Source: Diploscapter coronatus
Taxonomy: Eukaryota; Nematoda; Chromadorea; Rhabditida; Rhabditidae
Assembly (NCBI GenBank): GCA_964036155.1
Contig: OZ038423.1
Location: 15,267,249-15,331,248, forward strand
Direction of reading: 5' to 3'
Length of the DNA stretch: 64,000 bases
Shown: piece after piece, positions 35,915 through 47,253 of the stretch
How positions within the stretch are numbered: the first letter of the stretch is position 1
Layout of the letters: each line of letters starts with the position of its first letter
Program-made: the position numbers and the translations under genes
The notes under the pieces: model-generated
Seen by the model: only the letters and a program-made list of their open reading frames with translations
What the model was told of the DNA's origin: nothing
Databases searched by the model: none

Positions 35915-35975
35915 AAACGATCAATTCCCAATACAGTGAATTAACACCGAAAATTAATGGATTCAAAAACTCTTA

Positions 35976-36047
35976 AGGGGTACACGAAGAGATTAGCTTT
36001 CAAAAATTAAAAGTCGGAAACAAAAAAACTGAAGTTCGCGTACCCCT
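35976..36047. repeat. Short inverted repeat in the crb-3 3' flank
   Basis: AGGGGTACACGAAG at the left and TTCGCGTACCCCT at the right, about 70 bp overall, starting 62 bases after the crb-3 stop. It is either a tiny MITE or a 3'-UTR hairpin. No clear target duplication. Confidence 0.55.
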
Positions 36048-37084
36048 ATTTCTCAATTTTTAGTTTTCAAATCTCAAAATCCTCGGAGATAATCTCGTTA
36101 GAAGATATCACCTATTCTCGATTACCTATTCGAAATCATTCATATTCGATGAGATCAGTCTTGTTCCAGTGCTACGATTCCATTTCCCCTATGCTCATTA
36201 TCTTTTCCCTGTGCCTTTACCGAACTTTCCCACGATATATCATTTGAATCAGCTACGATTCTTAATTACTGTATACAACTTTCCAAAGGCCATTCCTACC
36301 TGTAAGAGAACTTTTCATACAAAACAACAATTCACTTCTAGAATATCAAATCAGGGTACTTTTTTCTTCTACTTCTTCAGTTCTTCCAAATTTAGTAAGT
36401 GTTGCTAGCTTGCTTCTTGTCAAAGTTTGTGTTTATTCGTCTTTTTTCTTTCCAACTTCACCGGTGCTAATTTCCTCTTTCCGTTTTGATCAATTACTGT
36501 AAATTGTAAATACCAAAAGATAATTTAGATCGCGAAATTTTTCGAGTGAACATTTTCAGAATTTGTGATTTTTCTTTGAAGAAAATCTGCATAACTTTAT
36601 CGTTTCTGAGATTCTCAAAATTGCCCGATTTCTTTCAAATCCGATGCACGATTTTCGAAAATGCCTACCTTCATAAATTGTTTTTACAAGAATTATATTT
36701 ATTTCAAACTCGATTTCAACTCAAATACAATAAACTACTATACTATTCCACTTGTTCAACTGTCCTAATTCCTACAACTAAACAACATTTTTGAAATTGA
36801 AATAAAAAAGAAAATCTGAATGAAAACTAATAGAAAAGTACAATACAAAACACCTACACAGAATACAGGATGAGAAATGAGAAACGAATTCGGAATTTAT
36901 AAAACTAGAAGAGAATATGAAATTCCGAAATAGTTAGTGAGTTTAGATCTCAAAATCCTGATTCTGGTAGTTTCAATTTTGAATAACTCAACAAAATAAG
37001 AAATAAATAAAATTTAACTAACTTGAAATCGAGGGTAGTTTGCAGTGCAGCAGCAAAAGCAGGACTGCAGTCTGTCTGTCCGCC
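36048..37084. other. Convergent intergenic region
   Basis: Between the plus-strand crb-3 and the 3' end of the minus-strand gene at 37085. No exon was recognised. On the minus strand an AATAAA at about 36700 could end that gene. The open frames here (36169-36408, 36546-36794) are AT-rich and lack motifs. Confidence 0.45.
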
Positions 37085-40000
37085 TCAAGCCTTGACACCG
37101 AGCAACTCATTTACGTCCAATGGACCTTTCTTCAGTTCAGCAGGATCCTGAAAAATGTTTTTCTAGATTTTTTAAAAGAATTATATCAGTTTTTAGTTAA
37201 TGGCCAAAATAGGTCTACTGGTTGAACGAAATCTGAATGTTTTAGCTCTTTAGATTTATACATGCGAATATGTAAGCATAACGAGTTCTACGAAAATCTT
37301 AGCTTTATTTTTCGTGTTCAACTAATTTTGCTTTCAATTTCGTTCGTCAAATGGAAAGATCATCTTCATTTTCGAATCCCCAAGTCCACTTTCGTGCATC
37401 CGCCAGAAAGAATAAAATAAACGAAAATTTAGAATTATTGAAATGCTTACTTTATGAAAATTCGGAGCGCATAATAAAAGAATGGGATTGAGAATTATTG
37501 CAAAGTCATAACTTTCTCGATCGTTCCAGAAATGCACGAGTCATCTCACCTCTGGCTTGTTCTCCTTGTCTCCACCCTTTTCCTCAGCGGCCTTTGTAAT
37601 CTTCATTCCAAGATTCTCCAGGAACTTCTTCAGTCCTTTTGTCGGCTGCTGGTGGATCTGAATTATTGCATTATCTTCATCAAAAACTTCATTCATCACT
37701 TACCTTTCTTTTCTCATTCGAGACAGGGCCAATGCGCACGAGGGCAGGGTCGTTGATCAGCTTCGGTTTCGGCTTCGGGGCCTGTAATTCTTAATATTTG
37801 CTAAGGAATGCTTGAAACTGATAGTCGGGTGGAAATGAACGGAAGTCTCGCACCAAAGTTGTGTGTGTCGTCAACTCTTTTTCTCGTTTATTTTTTCATT
37901 ATAATTTTACAGATTCTTTATCAGTTTATCAGATATAGCTACTGAAACTACAGAAGATGCGCCAGGAATAGGTTGGGACTGTTAACTTGTTTCAGAGTTT
38001 TGAAGGATAAGTAGTCTTTGGAAAGAAAGAACGATTGTATCATGTGCCTTATTCTGCCGATCAGAGCTGAGACGAAGTTTCGACTTCGACTTCGAAAGTC
38101 GAAACTTCGAGGGTTTTTGAGCCAACTTCGACTTCGACTTCGACTTCGAAAATTTTGAGAAGCCAACTTCGACTTCGACTTCGACTTCGAAAAATTTTAA
38201 CGACCAACTTCGACTTCGACTTCGACTTCGAAAATTTTGAGAAGCCAATTTCGACTTCGACTTCGACTTCGAATTTGAAAATTTCAACTTCGTCTCAGCT
38301 CTGCTGCCGATGCATCATACTACTGTCTTATCACCAGAATAAGAATCAGCAAAATTATCAAAAATATAATTTTAAAAAATAAACGAGACAAAGAGTTGAT
38401 GACACTTGCGCATTGGTTGCGGCGAGATTGACGCACAAATGCACAACTTTGAACTGCTCAGTGATTCTCAAAACAGGTCGTGTTCAATGGCATAGGTTTG
38501 AAAACACTATCTTCAATTTCGCAAAAGCACTTGTGGGGGCCCTATTCATATCTGCCTCAAACCCAAACGATTCTCACCTCACTCTTCTTATTGTTGGCCT
38601 TTCCACTCTTGTCAACAGCCCTGATTTCCTTTGCGTCAGCCCCTCCACTCTGCCTTTTCACAGTCTGCTTCACTTCCAGGTGCTTCCTCTTCTCGCTGCC
38701 TCGCACCACGTTCAGTTCGTTCAGTGTCTTGTGAATCTCTTTATCCAGGTAGTCCTTTTTCGATTCGTCTACCTGAATTTCGACTTTCATTTTATCAGGA
38801 AGATGGAAAAGGAATAGTTCGAAAGGAAAATTTTGATCGACTCAGAACTCGAACTTGAACTTCACAGATAAAATTCGTGATTTTTCTCCACAATTTTCCC
38901 CCACCTTGATACCGATACTGATGATTTCTTCACGAGAATAGGAGCCACTCTCGCGAATAGAGACAGAATCGATGATAGCCTCTGCAGGAATGAGCTGCCT
39001 TGCGTGGATGTGCTCGAATTCGGCCAGAGGGAAGCCGATGGGCAGAGGGTGGCGCTGACGAGGCGCGTAGGACGACGGAGTGAAGGTAAAGTGGCCAGTG
39101 CGGTTGAAGAGACGCGACATCGACGGGGAGACCGAGCCCTGGGCTGGCAGGTGAGATGCCTGTCGCACTGAGCCGAACAGCTCCGTCACTGTGATCTTCC
39201 CTGTTTTCACCTGAAACATTGACGATTTTTTCCGGCTAAAGTAAAAGAAGAATTGTGATTTCCGACACAAGGACGAGATGGAATGAAAACTTCGAAAATC
39301 GTAACTGACATGGAACCTCGAAAATTTCTTGGAATCGGAAAGATTTCGCCCAACCTGGGTAGGATCATAATTCTCTCGCATCTCTTTCGATTATTCTGGA
39401 TTTTAGACTCTCCCCGAGTATTACTCTAATTTTGCTTTCAAAAATGAGTTTTTTATCAGTGCTGTTTGAATTATTGGTTTGGGTGCTTCTTGGACCCTCA
39501 GAATTCGGATTTTGAGCTCAGCAAATTTTGGCCTCAATTCTGAACACCTCAAATTTAGAATTTCAAAAACGTAATTATTTAGGGAAGGTTCGAAAGAATT
39601 TAGCGAGTTCATCTAATCATTCCTCTGATCACCAAACTTCTCTCCACTGACTTCCTCCTGTTTAGGCTGCATGAGTTTGTTCAGTTGAATGGCGGCGTCA
39701 GCATTGGGCGACTTGACCGCGGCCCCATCGCGATGCCAGTGGTACTTGTCGTTGACAGGCATTTGCGCGGAGCTGTGGTCGTTCGACTGAAAATGGGCGA
39801 AATTGATCGATCGAATCAATGAATTTGTTGTGTTGCATTTTTTGCTGACCCAGATATTGTTGAAAAGCTGATCGAGTGATTGCAGGGGTTGCAGCGGCTG
39901 AACGACAGGTTTTGGAGGGCTGGACAGGCTGCCCTGCCTCCCGATCGCCGAGGTGAAGCAGAACTTGTCCATCTCCTAAAATACAAATTCATTTCCGAGG

Positions 40001-40107
40001 AAAACGAGTGAATTTCAGACCATTTGGGAAAATATCTTGTTGGGAGATCTGGGCGCCTGTGGAACACTCCTCACTGATGACAACGGATCTCCTAAAGAGG
40101 TAAATTT

Positions 40108-40139
<32 letters not shown>

Positions 40140-42994
40140 TCGTGAAAATTCACCTTGCATGACGCAGGCAAAGGAGAAAATGGTGAAATTCAGCCGATTC
40201 CGCAAAGCGTTGAATTTTCGCAAGTGGCCATTTTTGCATGTTTTTCTTCGATTCTTTTCTGCTGATCTTCATTCTCTCGTCATTTTTTGAGGAACCTATT
40301 CTGTTTCTTCTCTCCCCATTGTTTTCTTCCTTTTCTCGCTCGACGGTAGAATTGGGAAGGAAGGAGAGGACACGGCGTGTCCACTCCAGATGCCCATACC
40401 TTGTGTAAAATGGTCCATTTTCCGAAGCCTAAATGGATCTAGAATGCTGAGCAGGAGCCCTTTCTGATGATATTCCTTTTCCTTTATCATTATTCAACTC
40501 AAAAATGTACTTGCGCTTTCTACATATACTAATTTTCAGCTCATTCAATCATTTTCCGACTATTATGCTGAAGCATTATTTGTTCCAGACGGAACGGACA
40601 CGATGTCGTACTACCGAGACTCACCTAGCCACTCGAGGCTACTCATCCATCTACTCTACCCACTAATCTTACTTTCAAAACAAAAATAAAATTTTCAACT
40701 TAAATCCAATTCAACTCTTTACTCGAAAGAAGAAATTAATAACTAACAAATCGACGGTCTCACCACTTAGCTAATCGTTGAGATCCAAATTAAACATTTT
40801 ACTGACCTTTGTGTCCGAATGGGGAATAAAAACTTCGAGGAAAAACGTACGTGTTTTTATTTGAATAATTATTCAAATTCAAATATTTTAAAAGGAAAAT
40901 TATTTTCGGATTTTAAAAATTCGTTTTTTTCAGATATTTTGTCATCTACTCGCTTTTGGTGAGTCTCCGTTGATGGACTTTTCTCCACACTTTTAATTTG
41001 ATTGATATTTACTTTCGTCGTATTTCAAATTTATTTGCATCTCTACAAAATTTCAAAAATAATGAATTGTCTATGGACATTATCACAGAGTTCCTGCTGA
41101 CTTTTAAAACGAGTACTTTCTTGCAAGATTTTACACGACGAGTGGATCTTCTCTATCACTTGTTCGGTGCTCTTTCAATTGAGGCTTTTCTTCTTTCTTT
41201 CCTAAAACCATGCTATTTCTGTGTTCTTTCTAGAATATTCTCACCATTTTCATTCTTGTTCGGTCGATAAACCTTGACTTCTGGCTGAGGTCCTGCGCCC
41301 ATGTACGGCATTGAGTGCAATTCTAAAATCAGAACTATTGATTTCTTCTGATGAAAGTTGTTACTCCCAGCTTCATACACCTGCAATTTAACTTTCATTT
41401 TTCTCGTTCCTTTTCACTCTATCATTTTTAGACACTCTCTTTCTCTTTTGAAGCTAATTTAGATAAAGATTCTAAGGGGAGAGAGTCGAAATTGCCGCCA
41501 AATGATGTCCCAATACTCGACTCCACTACCACTGCGCTCAGACCTAGGGAGGACGATTGTCAGAAAGTCCTTGCGACCTACTCCCCGTATATTTTCTTCG
41601 TCCGACGAAAGTTCTCCTCAGGCCTGGCTACGCTGCAGTCGCCTTTCCTTATTCGCTGCTTTGTTGCTGAATGACGATGAAATAGGAGAGACGAAATAGC
41701 GTGTAAATGAAGAGACAAATAAGAAACGAGAAAATTGAGTCAAATACAGATCTGCGGAAAAAACGAAGTACTTCTCATTTCCTCGATCTTCTTTTTCGTT
41801 TCTTCTAGATCCGGAGGTCGTCTCATTCCTCGCTTATCCATTTCTTCGCGAATTTCTAACAATATCGTTGTTTTCTCATGTTTATTTTGATGTTCTAACT
41901 CTTTGGATCAGGAGCATCAAACCTCTTCTTATGTAACGACTGTCTTCTGTTAGGTTCTAAATGTTGAAATTTTCACAGAATTACAACAAAGATTCTACTA
42001 TAACGATCTCGAACAATTCAATCCGAACCTTTTATTTTATCTAGACTAGATGAAGATCAACTATTACAAAGTGACAAAATACTCTCAAAAATTGAACGCG
42101 AATAAATATAAGCACGAAGAAGTAAGATCATTTTGTTTTTACTAGAAAACAGATCTAGGCAAGACTTAAGTCAGATCGTTCGAGCGTACCATCCCCTTAA
42201 TCCAAGATTTCCTACAGAAGTCTTCTTGCGTACTCCCTATTATCAAATTTCTATATAAAAGATTATTTGCGCACACCACTATAATTTTTTAGTCTGGCTG
42301 AAAATCTTCCTAGATCTGTTAGAAAATTAGAAGACAGGATAGATCCAAAGAAAATCTACAAATACAATTGAACAAAGTTCGATCAATACCAAAATTACTA
42401 ATCACTTATTATATCACTGGTCCAATCACCGACCTGGTCTGTGATTTGCAGAGGTCAACTTCGATTTCAGTGCTGATCCTACTTTTTCGAGATTCTTGCC
42501 AAGGACGAAATAATCCAACTAAAAATTCATTTAATTCAAAGAATATGAAAAAAAAAATCATACGACGCAAACTCCGATGAGTGCAACGCATATGAAAAGT
42601 AGTGCATAGAAACTCCAATTTTCTGAAAGTCAACTAATTTTTAACAGCAATTCTGAATTTTAGATGAAAACCAGGAACTTGGGCTCCTAGAAAAAGACAC
42701 CACTTTTGCTTATCTTTTTCTTTCCCTCATACTTCTTAGAAAAAGTGATGTCTTTTTCTAACTGGTGTCTCGGTGTCTTTTTCTATGAGCCAGGAGCTTG
42801 AGATGCTCAAAATTTAAAATTAAAGTCGGATTTCGTAGATTACTAATGAAGATCAGGCTCTTACTTGGTTTCTCTTTTTCCGGCAATTTGTAGATAGGTT
42901 TGAGCTCAGGGTTGGGCGGTTTTCTCCTGCGAACTCCCTCCGGATTCACATTGATCGGGTCAGTGTTGGGCTGTTTTTCTTCAGACTTGCTCAT
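37085..42994 (-). CDS. Unrecognised Ser/Pro/Lys-rich protein, about 430 residues
   Basis: Ten coding exons in phase on the minus strand: 42994-42865, 41322-41245, 40091-40021, 39975-39850, 39786-about 39653, 39210-38905, 38772-38578, 37781-37704, 37657-37550 and 37147-37085. The start MSKSEEKQPN follows a TTTTTATCAG acceptor that is probably a trans-splice site; an in-frame Met at 43054 upstream is an alternative. Visible blocks: PIYKLPEKEKP, MPYMGAGPQPEVKVYRP, SLDQLFNNIW, a long exon with ITVTELFGSV and SPSMSRLFNRTGHFTFTPSS, a basic region (SEKRKHLEVKQTVKRQSGG), and a C-terminus with TKGLKKFLENLGMKI and PLDVNELLGVKA. Mostly disordered-looking with short conserved-looking hydrophobic motifs, as in mRNA-regulatory scaffolds such as 4E-T, but no diagnostic motif was found, so no function is assigned. 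Introns carry several transposon derivatives. Confidence 0.7.
37868..38405. repeat. Inverted repeat enclosing the hAT-like MITE
   Basis: Left GTCGTCAACTCTTTTTCTCG then TTTATTTTTT; the right end on the opposite strand is GTCATCAACTCTTTGTCTCG then TTTATTTTTT. The 540-bp interval is probably an older element into which the element at 38062-38303 inserted. It lies in an intron of the gene at 37085-42994. Confidence 0.6.
38062..38303. mobile_element. hAT-like MITE with an 8-bp target duplication and internal tandem repeats
   Basis: Terminal inverted repeats CAGAGCTGAGACGAAG and CTTCGTCTCAGCTCTG are perfect over 16 bases. They are flanked by identical 8-bp duplications CTGCCGAT (38054-38061 and 38304-38311). 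An 8-bp duplication and CAG-type ends are the hAT signature. The interior is about four tandem units of roughly 55 bp built from a CGACTT hexamer, each ending in GAAAATTTT-like sequence. No coding capacity. Non-autonomous, and recent enough to keep a perfect duplication. Confidence 0.92.
42682..42791. mobile_element. Mutator-like MITE, 110 bp
   Basis: Ends GGCTCCTAGAAAAAGACACC and, on the opposite strand, GGCTCATAGAAAAAGACACC. Flanked by 9-bp near-duplications AGGAACTTG (42673-42681) and AGGAGCTTG (42792-42800). A 9-bp duplication suggests the Mutator superfamily. It lies in the first intron of the gene at 37085-42994, 74 bases past its donor site. Confidence 0.8.
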
Positions 42995-43886
42995 TTCGCT
43001 CTCTGATAAAAAGAACTCGTCAAATTGGAATACATCCTCAGGCATTTCAATCATGACGAATTCGATACAGGAATTCTAGGTTAGGAAGGAAGGAAAGAAT
43101 TTGAAAAAATAGACGTCTCCATTAAAATAAAGAAGAACTGCATAAAAATCAGCACAAATTCGTCTTTGCATGGCATTTTACCGAAAAAAGACAAAATGAT
43201 ATGAAATTTGTAGCGAATAAGAGGTAATTTACAATTAGACTAGAGAAAAGGCGAATCGAAATATGAAAAATGGAGAAATGCAAAAGGTATGGCTGTTGCT
43301 AGGGGAAATCAAATAGCAGTAAATAGAGAATAGAAAATGTTGGGTAATCGAAGATAAAAGATGCAGTGACAGAGATAAAGGCGAATATGCAAAATAGGGA
43401 ATGCCGAAGCTGCTAGGCGACGCTATAGGTCGGTGATAAGGTTTAATAATCGGAGTTGGTTGATATTTGTGTAGGTGAACAAATGCGCCAAGTCATAAAT
43501 TGAATATTCTTCAAAAATACATTTGAAGTTAATTTAAAGTTAACTCGTGTTAGTCAAGTTGGGCCAATCAACATTTCGTTACTTCGGATTTTTCGGATTG
43601 AAACTCGAATGACAATCTGCAAATGACGGAATGCTTTTGTATTTGATAAAATGAGCGAATAATGGCTCGTTAAAGGATGAGTAGAAAAAGATAATATTGA
43701 GAAAAGATACTCCGTCATTCACAAACTGCCGACCCTAACCCAAGAAATCATTCTAATATATGTAAAATCGCAAATCACAAATTTCTCTAAATCATTTTCA
43801 CATCTGTGGTCAGTTTTCATGGGCATGATTTCAACCTGATTAGTTATCCTCAACCCTTCAATAATATCCCTGATATTTTGCATTTT
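42995..43886. other. Intergenic region, same-strand gap
   Basis: Lies between the 3' end of the small membrane-protein gene and the start of the Ser/Pro/Lys-rich gene, both minus strand. Apart from a possible extra 5' coding stretch (43054-42995: MIEMPEDVFQFDEFFLSESE) no exon was recognised. No AATAAA with operon spacing was found, so this pair is less clearly an operon than exos-1 to cpsf-2. Confidence 0.4.
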
Positions 43887-44609
43887 TCATGTTTGGTTTT
43901 CGATGCCTGAGTAGTAGGATTCAGGGGACTCAGCAATCGACTTGGATGTCACCGAATTTGTTGTAGTTGCAGCCGCTTTTTCCACGTCCCCTTTTGCTTC
44001 TTGCTTCTGAAATCTGACTTTATTCCTATTTTTAGCTTCGCCCCTTTTATTCCAATTTCAGTTTTTACGACATGTCTTCTGAAACTCCTTGACTTTATTT
44101 CCGCCTTAATCTCCCCACCCACAATTTTATCCCCAAAATCTCAATTTATACTGCCTCAGTGTCCGAATCTTAATCACTAATTTCAGACGGCACTTCCAGA
44201 CAACTCTTCATCGGCAGTTTTTTAGACAAAGAGTGACCACTCTATTCTCACGTATGGCGAAATTGTTGCTGTATTCTCTCTGCGATTGCTCCCCCATCGC
44301 TCAATGCGAGCGAGAGAGACAGATCGATGGAAAAGGGGCAAAACGCTGTTCCTCCCCATCTCCTTTCATTTTCATTGCAGTACTAACCCCTTTCTGCTGT
44401 CGTTTCTTTTCACATCGTCCCGCGAAGTAAAACACGATAGCCGCTACGGCGATGCACGCGATGGCTGAAACATAGAAACTTTCTCGAAAGCTCAAGATGA
44501 TGTGGATCCTTGGAAACTTCGCAAATTTGATGAAATTTTCGAGCATGTTTCTTGTTCTTTTTTGCCTTCTTCGTTGCCTACCGAGAATGAGCCAACCCCA
44601 CCATTCCAT
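43887..44609 (-). CDS. Small single-pass membrane protein, 74 residues
   Basis: Three exons: 44609-44582, 44464-44388 and 44006-43887. Phases agree. The protein begins MEWWGWLIL, runs straight into a membrane helix (AIACIAVAAIVFYFAG), then a basic stop-transfer segment RCEKKRQQKG, then a hydrophilic tail KQEAKGDVEKAAATTT...ESPESYYSGIENQT. A TTTTGGCAG acceptor about 50 bases upstream of the ATG is a probable trans-splice site. The positive-inside rule suggests a short outside N-terminus and a cytoplasmic tail with a possible phosphorylation cluster (SPESYYSG). It matches no family I know. It is head to head with the orphan gene at 44911, sharing about 300 bp of promoter. Confidence 0.6.
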
Positions 44610-44910
44610 TTCGAGTGGGACGTTGATAAGAAATGACTGGGGATTTCGTAATTCTGCCAAAATTGATTAATGTACGCAAATTTAATGATTAATTCAAAAT
44701 ATGACGCACTTTTCGATTAGTTTTTCAGTCTTTGCTTTTCAATCCATAATCAAGCACTCACATTTTGCACAATGTTGACACTAACTTGCATCACTCGGTG
44801 CAATACCTTTGCTCTTTCACCTTATTTATAAAGCATTCCCAACACTGAAAAAGCTAAATCAGTCCCAAATATTCGATCTTCTTCATATTTTCCTATCTTT
44901 GGGCACTTTC
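44610..44910. promoter_or_regulatory. Divergent promoter region
   Basis: About 300 bp between the small membrane-protein gene (minus) and the orphan gene at 44911 (plus). No named promoter motif was recognised. The part near 44641 holds the minus-strand splice acceptor. Confidence 0.35.
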
Positions 44911-46421
44911 ATGTCTGAAGAATTCGAGCACAAATGTCGTCACGGCAAGACGAAGCAGGATATTCCCTATAAAAATCGGCACTTTGTATTCCTCGGAAAC
45001 GGATATGTTTTCAAAACAATTGCTGACGACTCACAGATTAGAGACCATGATGAGATCAGAAGGGAGGTTAGGAGGGTTTAAAAAAAATACTTTCGTTCAT
45101 ATGCAGTGGCGAACAAGAGTATTGAGTCATCCCTCGTATCCAGTTAAAATTCAGTTCAGACTTATGCACTTATTGAATTGAGCTGAAACTTAACATACTT
45201 GCAGGTCTTACATGTGAACTTATGTGTGCGAAATTTCAGCTCAATATAATAGGTGAAAAGCTGGAAGGGTAACTGAAAATGCACGCAGATATGATAGTGA
45301 CCCAATACTTATTTTCGCTACTGTACTTTTCTAATTTATAAAATTTACATTTATTGCAGTTGATCAATCGTAAATTTGCTGTCGATGAAAATGATCAATT
45401 CGGTCTGAATCATTTCAATGTTGTCTATTCTCTCGGCAAGAGGAAAAGATGGAATTTGGTTAAAGGCATCCACAAAAATTTCAATTTACAGGTTCATTAG
45501 TTTGAATTGAATATATTTTGAAATCTAAATTCAGGATTCCCACCGCGATTGCCGTATCACTTCTTGTCGCTTTGAATGTGAGGCTGTGATGCAATACTTT
45601 TTCCTAACAGATGGCTATAACTGCTCTGCAATGAATAGCTTCATGCACCACAATGGCGGTTTCAAAGATATCAATAGGCCAAAAGTAAGATTGTTAACAT
45701 CAATTTGATGATTTTCATCTATGCAAAATTTTGAGAATTCAGATACATGTATATGCTCAATATAAATTCAAAAATAATAGATTTTTTCATAAGTCAGAAA
45801 TTTTATATTTCTAGCTTCATCAAATAACAACTTGTGTTGATGGAGTAACAGCTTCCATTCCTGAAACTCGACTGAACTGCAAGGATTCTCGCATTACTGA
45901 CTTACTGTAAGAAAATTATTCAGTTACCAAATTTAGAAATATTTGTAGGAAAAATGAAAATGAACCAAATAAGAAGTTCATTCACGTCGAATATTCGACT
46001 GTTGAATTTACGGTCAGCAAGAATGTCTGCAATTCCCAGCAATCGTAAGAAAATTCAATTTTCTAAAAATCATGATAACTTTAGAAAAGAATACCGTTGT
46101 CTTTTGAATAAGGATTTTTATTTCCACATGCCTGAAGTGAAGCGGGATCGATTCATGAGGGAGTTCGAGTACAAACGATTCGACAATGAAATTGTAGAAA
46201 TAGACGATATTTACGATGACGATTTCTATGAGGATCAACCTGATTCTTCATACTTTCATCCTCTTCCCACCCTTGCTAACTTTATCATTTATCCAATTTC
46301 TCATCGAAAAATTAGAAAAAATCGTCGAAAATTCAAATCTGAAAGCGATTGGAGCTTGATTGGCTCGATTTCCGATTTAGAACTCACTTCTGACTCGAAC
46401 TCTGAATATGAAATTATCTGA
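44911..46421 (+). CDS. Orphan protein with Cys-rich middle and acidic tail
   Basis: Six exons in phase: 44911-45066, 45360-45491, 45535-45684, 45815-45906, 45949-46043 and about 46084-46421. The start is MSEEFEHKCRHGKTKQDIPY. A middle block has regularly placed cysteines (DCRITSCRFECEA, GYNCSAMNSFMHH, LHQITTCVDGV, RLNCKDSRI, KNVCNSQQS). The C-terminal part is very acidic (VEIDDIYDDDFYEDQPD), then basic (HRKIRKNRRKFKSES), and ends in SDLELTSDSNSEYEII. If the last intron (40 nt, GTAAGA to TTTAG) is not removed, the protein stops at NSQQS. There is no signal peptide. I recognise no domain; it resembles fast-evolving nematode-restricted genes. The first intron contains a Tc1-like element. Confidence 0.6.
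45104..45323. mobile_element. Tc1/mariner-like MITE, 220 bp
   Basis: Left end CAGTGGCGAACAAGAGTATT followed by GAGTCA; right end on the opposite strand CAGTAGCGAAAATAAGTATT followed by GGGTCA. The inner arms also pair (TTGAGCTGAAA against TTTCAGCTCAA). The right flank is TA, as expected for Tc1/mariner; the left flank is TG, perhaps a mutated TA. It lies in the first intron of the orphan gene at 44911. Confidence 0.75.
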
Positions 46422-47253
46422 ATCTAGAAAAGTTTGTATTATATTTGTAGTTTAGTTTTTTTCCTTTAGACATTTTCTGTCGGTCACATCTTACGAGGTA
46501 CTTTCTTCTAAATACGGTTATTATGAACTTTCGGAAAATTTTTACAAGATTCATTTATTAACAACAAATAAAGGAGTCAAAGATTCGATAGTGACCAATG
46601 TGAATTGCACCCAAATAACCCAAATATAGGCGTTAATTTTTAAGGATTAGGAGATCAAGAGCAAATCACAGATAAAACCGCACCAAGTAAAGAATTAGTG
46701 AAAGGAATATGGAGGGATACGAGCTACGAGCAAGACTAGCAAATTTAGATTTTTAAACTGACTTATTTGCGAATCTTGCTCGATAAAAGACATGGCTGGT
46801 TTGTTAAATAGTTTCAAGGAAAACTTGAGAGTAAACGGGGTTCGATTTCACATAATGGAATAGAAATATTGAATTTTGATAAAATGATATTATTGAAGTT
46901 TCAGCTTTTTATTTCTTAATCTATGACAATGAAAATTTGAAACCTTTCGAAAGAATTCTGACAACTAGGCAAAATCTTAGAATAAAACAGAATATGTTAG
47001 GTGATCAAAATTATATACCCTATGATAAAAGCATTCAAAAACCGTTGTTTTTTTCAAAAGAATACAAAGATTCTCCTTTCATAGCTTATGTTTTATAAGG
47101 AAAATATTCGCATCTTTAGGTTATACCCAATTTCATAATTTTAACAAAAAAGAATAAATCATCCAAAATACAAGTTTTCCACGCATTCTCATCGATTCAA
47201 AGCAACAGTAAATTCCAATGAACTGCGAGTAAAGGGGCAAGAACAGGAATAGC
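46422..47253. other. Convergent intergenic region
   Basis: Between the orphan gene (plus) and the 3' end of znfx-1 (minus). An AATAAA at about 46567 on the plus strand and one at about 46907-46912 on the minus strand are plausible poly(A) signals for the two genes. No exon was recognised. Confidence 0.5.

Noticed and set aside
37982..38287. Lys/Ser and Arg/Ser repeat peptides in both minus frames
   Set aside because: They are translations of the CGACTT satellite inside the hAT-like element, not a gene.
37085..42994. Naming this gene ifet-1 (eIF4E transporter)
   Set aside because: Disorder and short hydrophobic motifs are reminiscent, but I could not find the Y-x4-L-phi eIF4E-binding motif or other diagnostic sequence, so no symbol is given.
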